From Allocoprococcus comes (GTDB taxonomy: Bacteria; Bacillota; Clostridia; Lachnospirales; Lachnospiraceae): a DNA stretch of 64,000 nt. A program made the translations under genes and the position numbers. The DNA is taken from the NCBI RefSeq assembly GCF_013300725.1, contig NZ_JAAIMM010000002.1:124001-188000 (forward strand). Direction: 5' to 3'. Below are positions 62,599 through 64,000 of the stretch, one piece after another. A model generated the notes under the pieces. The model did not search any database. It was not told the origin of the DNA and was given only the letters and a program-made list of their open reading frames with translations. How positions within the stretch are numbered: the stretch's first letter is position 1; each line of letters starts with the position of its first letter.

Positions 62599-64000
62599 TT
62601 ATTTTCTGAGAAGTTCTTTTCCTGAAATACCTGGCTCTGTCATATTGACCGGATCCAGAACGGTTTCCATCTCTTTTTCACTTAAAAGCCCTTCTCTGAG
62701 GATCAGATTACGGATGGATTCTCCGGTCTTCATTGCTTTTTTCGCAATCTCCGCTGCTTTCTCATAGCCTACATGCGGACAGATTGCAGTAATTACGCCA
62801 ATGCTGTTCTCTACCAGCTGACGGCATCTCTCTTCATTGGCTGTGATTCCTGTCACACAGTTATCTACGAAAGTCTGGACTGCATAAGCCAGGGTATCGA
62901 TGGACTGGAACAGGCAGTAGAATACGATTGGTTCAAACGCATTCAGTTCCAGCTGTCCGCCCTCTGCTGCCATCGTGATCGTCACATCATTTCCAATGAT
63001 GTTAAATGCGACCTGGTTCACTACTTCCGGGATGACCGGATTCACCTTTCCCGGCATGATCGAAGAACCATTCTGCTTTGCCGGAAGGTTGATCTCGCCA
63101 AATCCGGCTCTTGGTCCGGATGACATCAGACGCAGGTCATTGGCGATCTTGGAAAGTGTGACTGCACATGCTTTCACTGCACCGGATACTGCCACAAACG
63201 GATCCAGGTTCTGGGTTGCATCAATCAGATCAAAGGCCTGGACAAACTGAATATCAGATATTTTTGAAAGATTCGGAACAATGCGGCTTACATAGGCTTC
63301 ATCTGCATTGATTCCGGTTCCGACTGCCGTTCCACCCATGTTGACAGTACGCATCTCATCCATCGCCTTATCCATACGGTGGATATCACGCATGATGGCA
63401 TCGGAATACGCCTGAAATTCCTGACCCAGACGAATCGGAACTGCATCCTGCATCTGGGTGCGTCCCATTTTGATCACATGGTCGAATTCTTCTGCCTTTT
63501 TGCAGAGTGCTCCGTGAAGTCTGAGCAGTTCTTTTTTCAGATTCTGAAGAAGTCTGAGTGAAGTCATCTTGCCGGCTGTCGGAATAACATCATTTGTGGA
63601 CTGTCCGCAGTTTACATCATCATTCGGATTTACTGCTGAATAATCTCCTTTTTTTCCGCCAAGAATCTCAATCGCACGGTTGGCAATGACTTCGTTTGCA
63701 TTCATGTTCAGAGAAGTTCCCGCACCTCCCTGGATCGGATCTACGATAAAGTACTCATGCAACTTTCCTGCAAGGATCTCATCACATGCCTGTACGATTG
63801 CTTTTGCCTTTTTCTTTTCCAGAATCCCACTCTCGCAGTTGGTGATCGCAGATGCTTTCTTTATGTACGCAAGACTGTTGATGATCTCCGGATGCATATT
63901 CAGCCCGGTAATGCGGAAATTCTCCGCAGCACGCAGGGACTGTACCCCGTAATATACATCTCCCGGAATATCCTTTGCCCCTATTGAATCCTGTTCTACA
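62599..64000 (-). CDS. aspA: Aspartate ammonia-lyase, 5' end cut by the window edge
   Basis: Aspartase releases ammonia and fumarate from aspartate. The frame stays open to the right edge, giving 467 codons in the window; the first residues seen are VEQDSIGAKDIPGDVYYGVQ, the normal aspartase N-terminus, so only a few residues are missing. Marks are GGAGTSLNMNANEVIANRA, VNCGQSTNDVIPTA and the superfamily signature GSSIMPGKVNPVIPE. The internal ATG at 63897 is not the true start. It lies upstream of the ABC-NCS2 genes on the same strand, 106 bases away. Confidence 0.96.
   Translation of the reverse strand, partial: VEQDSIGAKDIPGDVYYGVQSLRAAENFRITGLNMHPEIINSLAYIKKASAITNCESGILEKKKAKAIVQACDEILAGKLHEYFIVDPIQGGAGTSLNMNANEVIANRAIEILGGKKGDYSAVNPNDDVNCGQSTNDVIPTAGKMTSLRLLQNLKKELLRLHGALCKKAEEFDHVIKMGRTQMQDAVPIRLGQEFQAYSDAIMRDIHRMDKAMDEMRTVNMGGTAVGTGINADEAYVSRIVPNLSKISDIQFVQAFDLIDATQNLDPFVAVSGAVKACAVTLSKIANDLRLMSSGPRAGFGEINLPAKQNGSSIMPGKVNPVIPEVVNQVAFNIIGNDVTITMAAEGGQLELNAFEPIVFYCLFQSIDTLAYAVQTFVDNCVTGITANEERCRQLVENSIGVITAICPHVGYEKAAEIAKKAMKTGESIRNLILREGLLSEKEMETVLDPVNMTEPGISGKELLRK

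Noticed and set aside
1-64000. CRISPR array, insertion sequence, prophage or integrase
   Set aside because: I found no regularly spaced repeats, transposase motifs or phage genes anywhere in the window.

Overview
The window looks like chromosome from an anaerobic, spore-forming Clostridia member, most likely a Lachnospiraceae. The main reasons are a complete selenocysteine-dependent glycine reductase operon behind a glycine riboswitch, an alpha/beta-type small acid-soluble spore protein, a SleC-type spore cortex-lytic gene, and a DUF5716/DUF5717 gene pair that I know mainly from Lachnospiraceae. Most genes lie on the minus strand. I see no phage, IS element, integrase, CRISPR array or rRNA.

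Layout, left to right. 1-4779: mutL (its last few codons run off the left edge) and mutS, transcribed mutS then mutL. 4780-5655: an AT-rich stretch with inverted repeats and a decayed kptA (RNA 2'-phosphotransferase) fragment. 5656-7912: a POT-family transporter and a small membrane protein. 7988-12889: a five-gene run (sugar-binding lipoprotein, a GH13 protein lacking its catalytic residues, DUF5662, DUF4250, miaB). 13019-18198: a DUF1292 gene, a UvrD-like helicase, gltX and a two-part ThrE exporter. 18446-28339: the glycine fermentation block, in transcription order agcS, glycine riboswitch with terminator, grdX, grdE, grdB (Sec), trxB, trxA, grdA (Sec), grdC, grdD. 28766-31649: purF and purB. 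31755-37080: a three-gene cassette of unknown function (giant DUF5717 protein, Hsp70/actin-like DUF5716 protein, helical-repeat protein). 37222-41784: an aminotransferase, a cupin, metY, a secreted nuclease lipoprotein and an unknown protein. 41939-46209: carA-carB with a leader hairpin. 46447-49657: tRNA-Thr(CGT), SASP, a frameshifted sleC and a transglutaminase-like protein. 49697-54258: asp23, fakA, recG and rpmB. 54366-56126: a BY-kinase abutting the 3' end of a broken phosphoketolase. 56295-64000: LysR regulator, NCS2 permease, a very large MacB/FtsX-like ABC protein and aspartase (its 5' end runs off the right edge).

How the genes work together. AgcS imports glycine or alanine. The riboswitch senses glycine and can relieve a terminator in front of grdX-grdE. 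GrdE/GrdB form the substrate-binding protein B, GrdA carries the selenocysteine, and GrdC/GrdD release acetyl phosphate. TrxA/TrxB supply electrons from NADPH. grdA is bracketed by two strong hairpins that could set its level apart from the rest. The purine, pyrimidine, sulfur amino acid, translation and repair genes are ordinary housekeeping.

The best candidate for an undescribed system is the DUF5717-DUF5716-TPR cassette (31755-37080). It looks like a dedicated chaperone- or actin-fold ATPase with two helical scaffold partners, driven by its own good promoter. Other points worth a second look are the catalytically dead GH13 protein, the phosphoketolase/BY-kinase junction, the homopolymer frameshift in sleC, a hairpin that hides the ribosome binding site of the large ABC gene, and a pair of long hairpins at 53908-54010.
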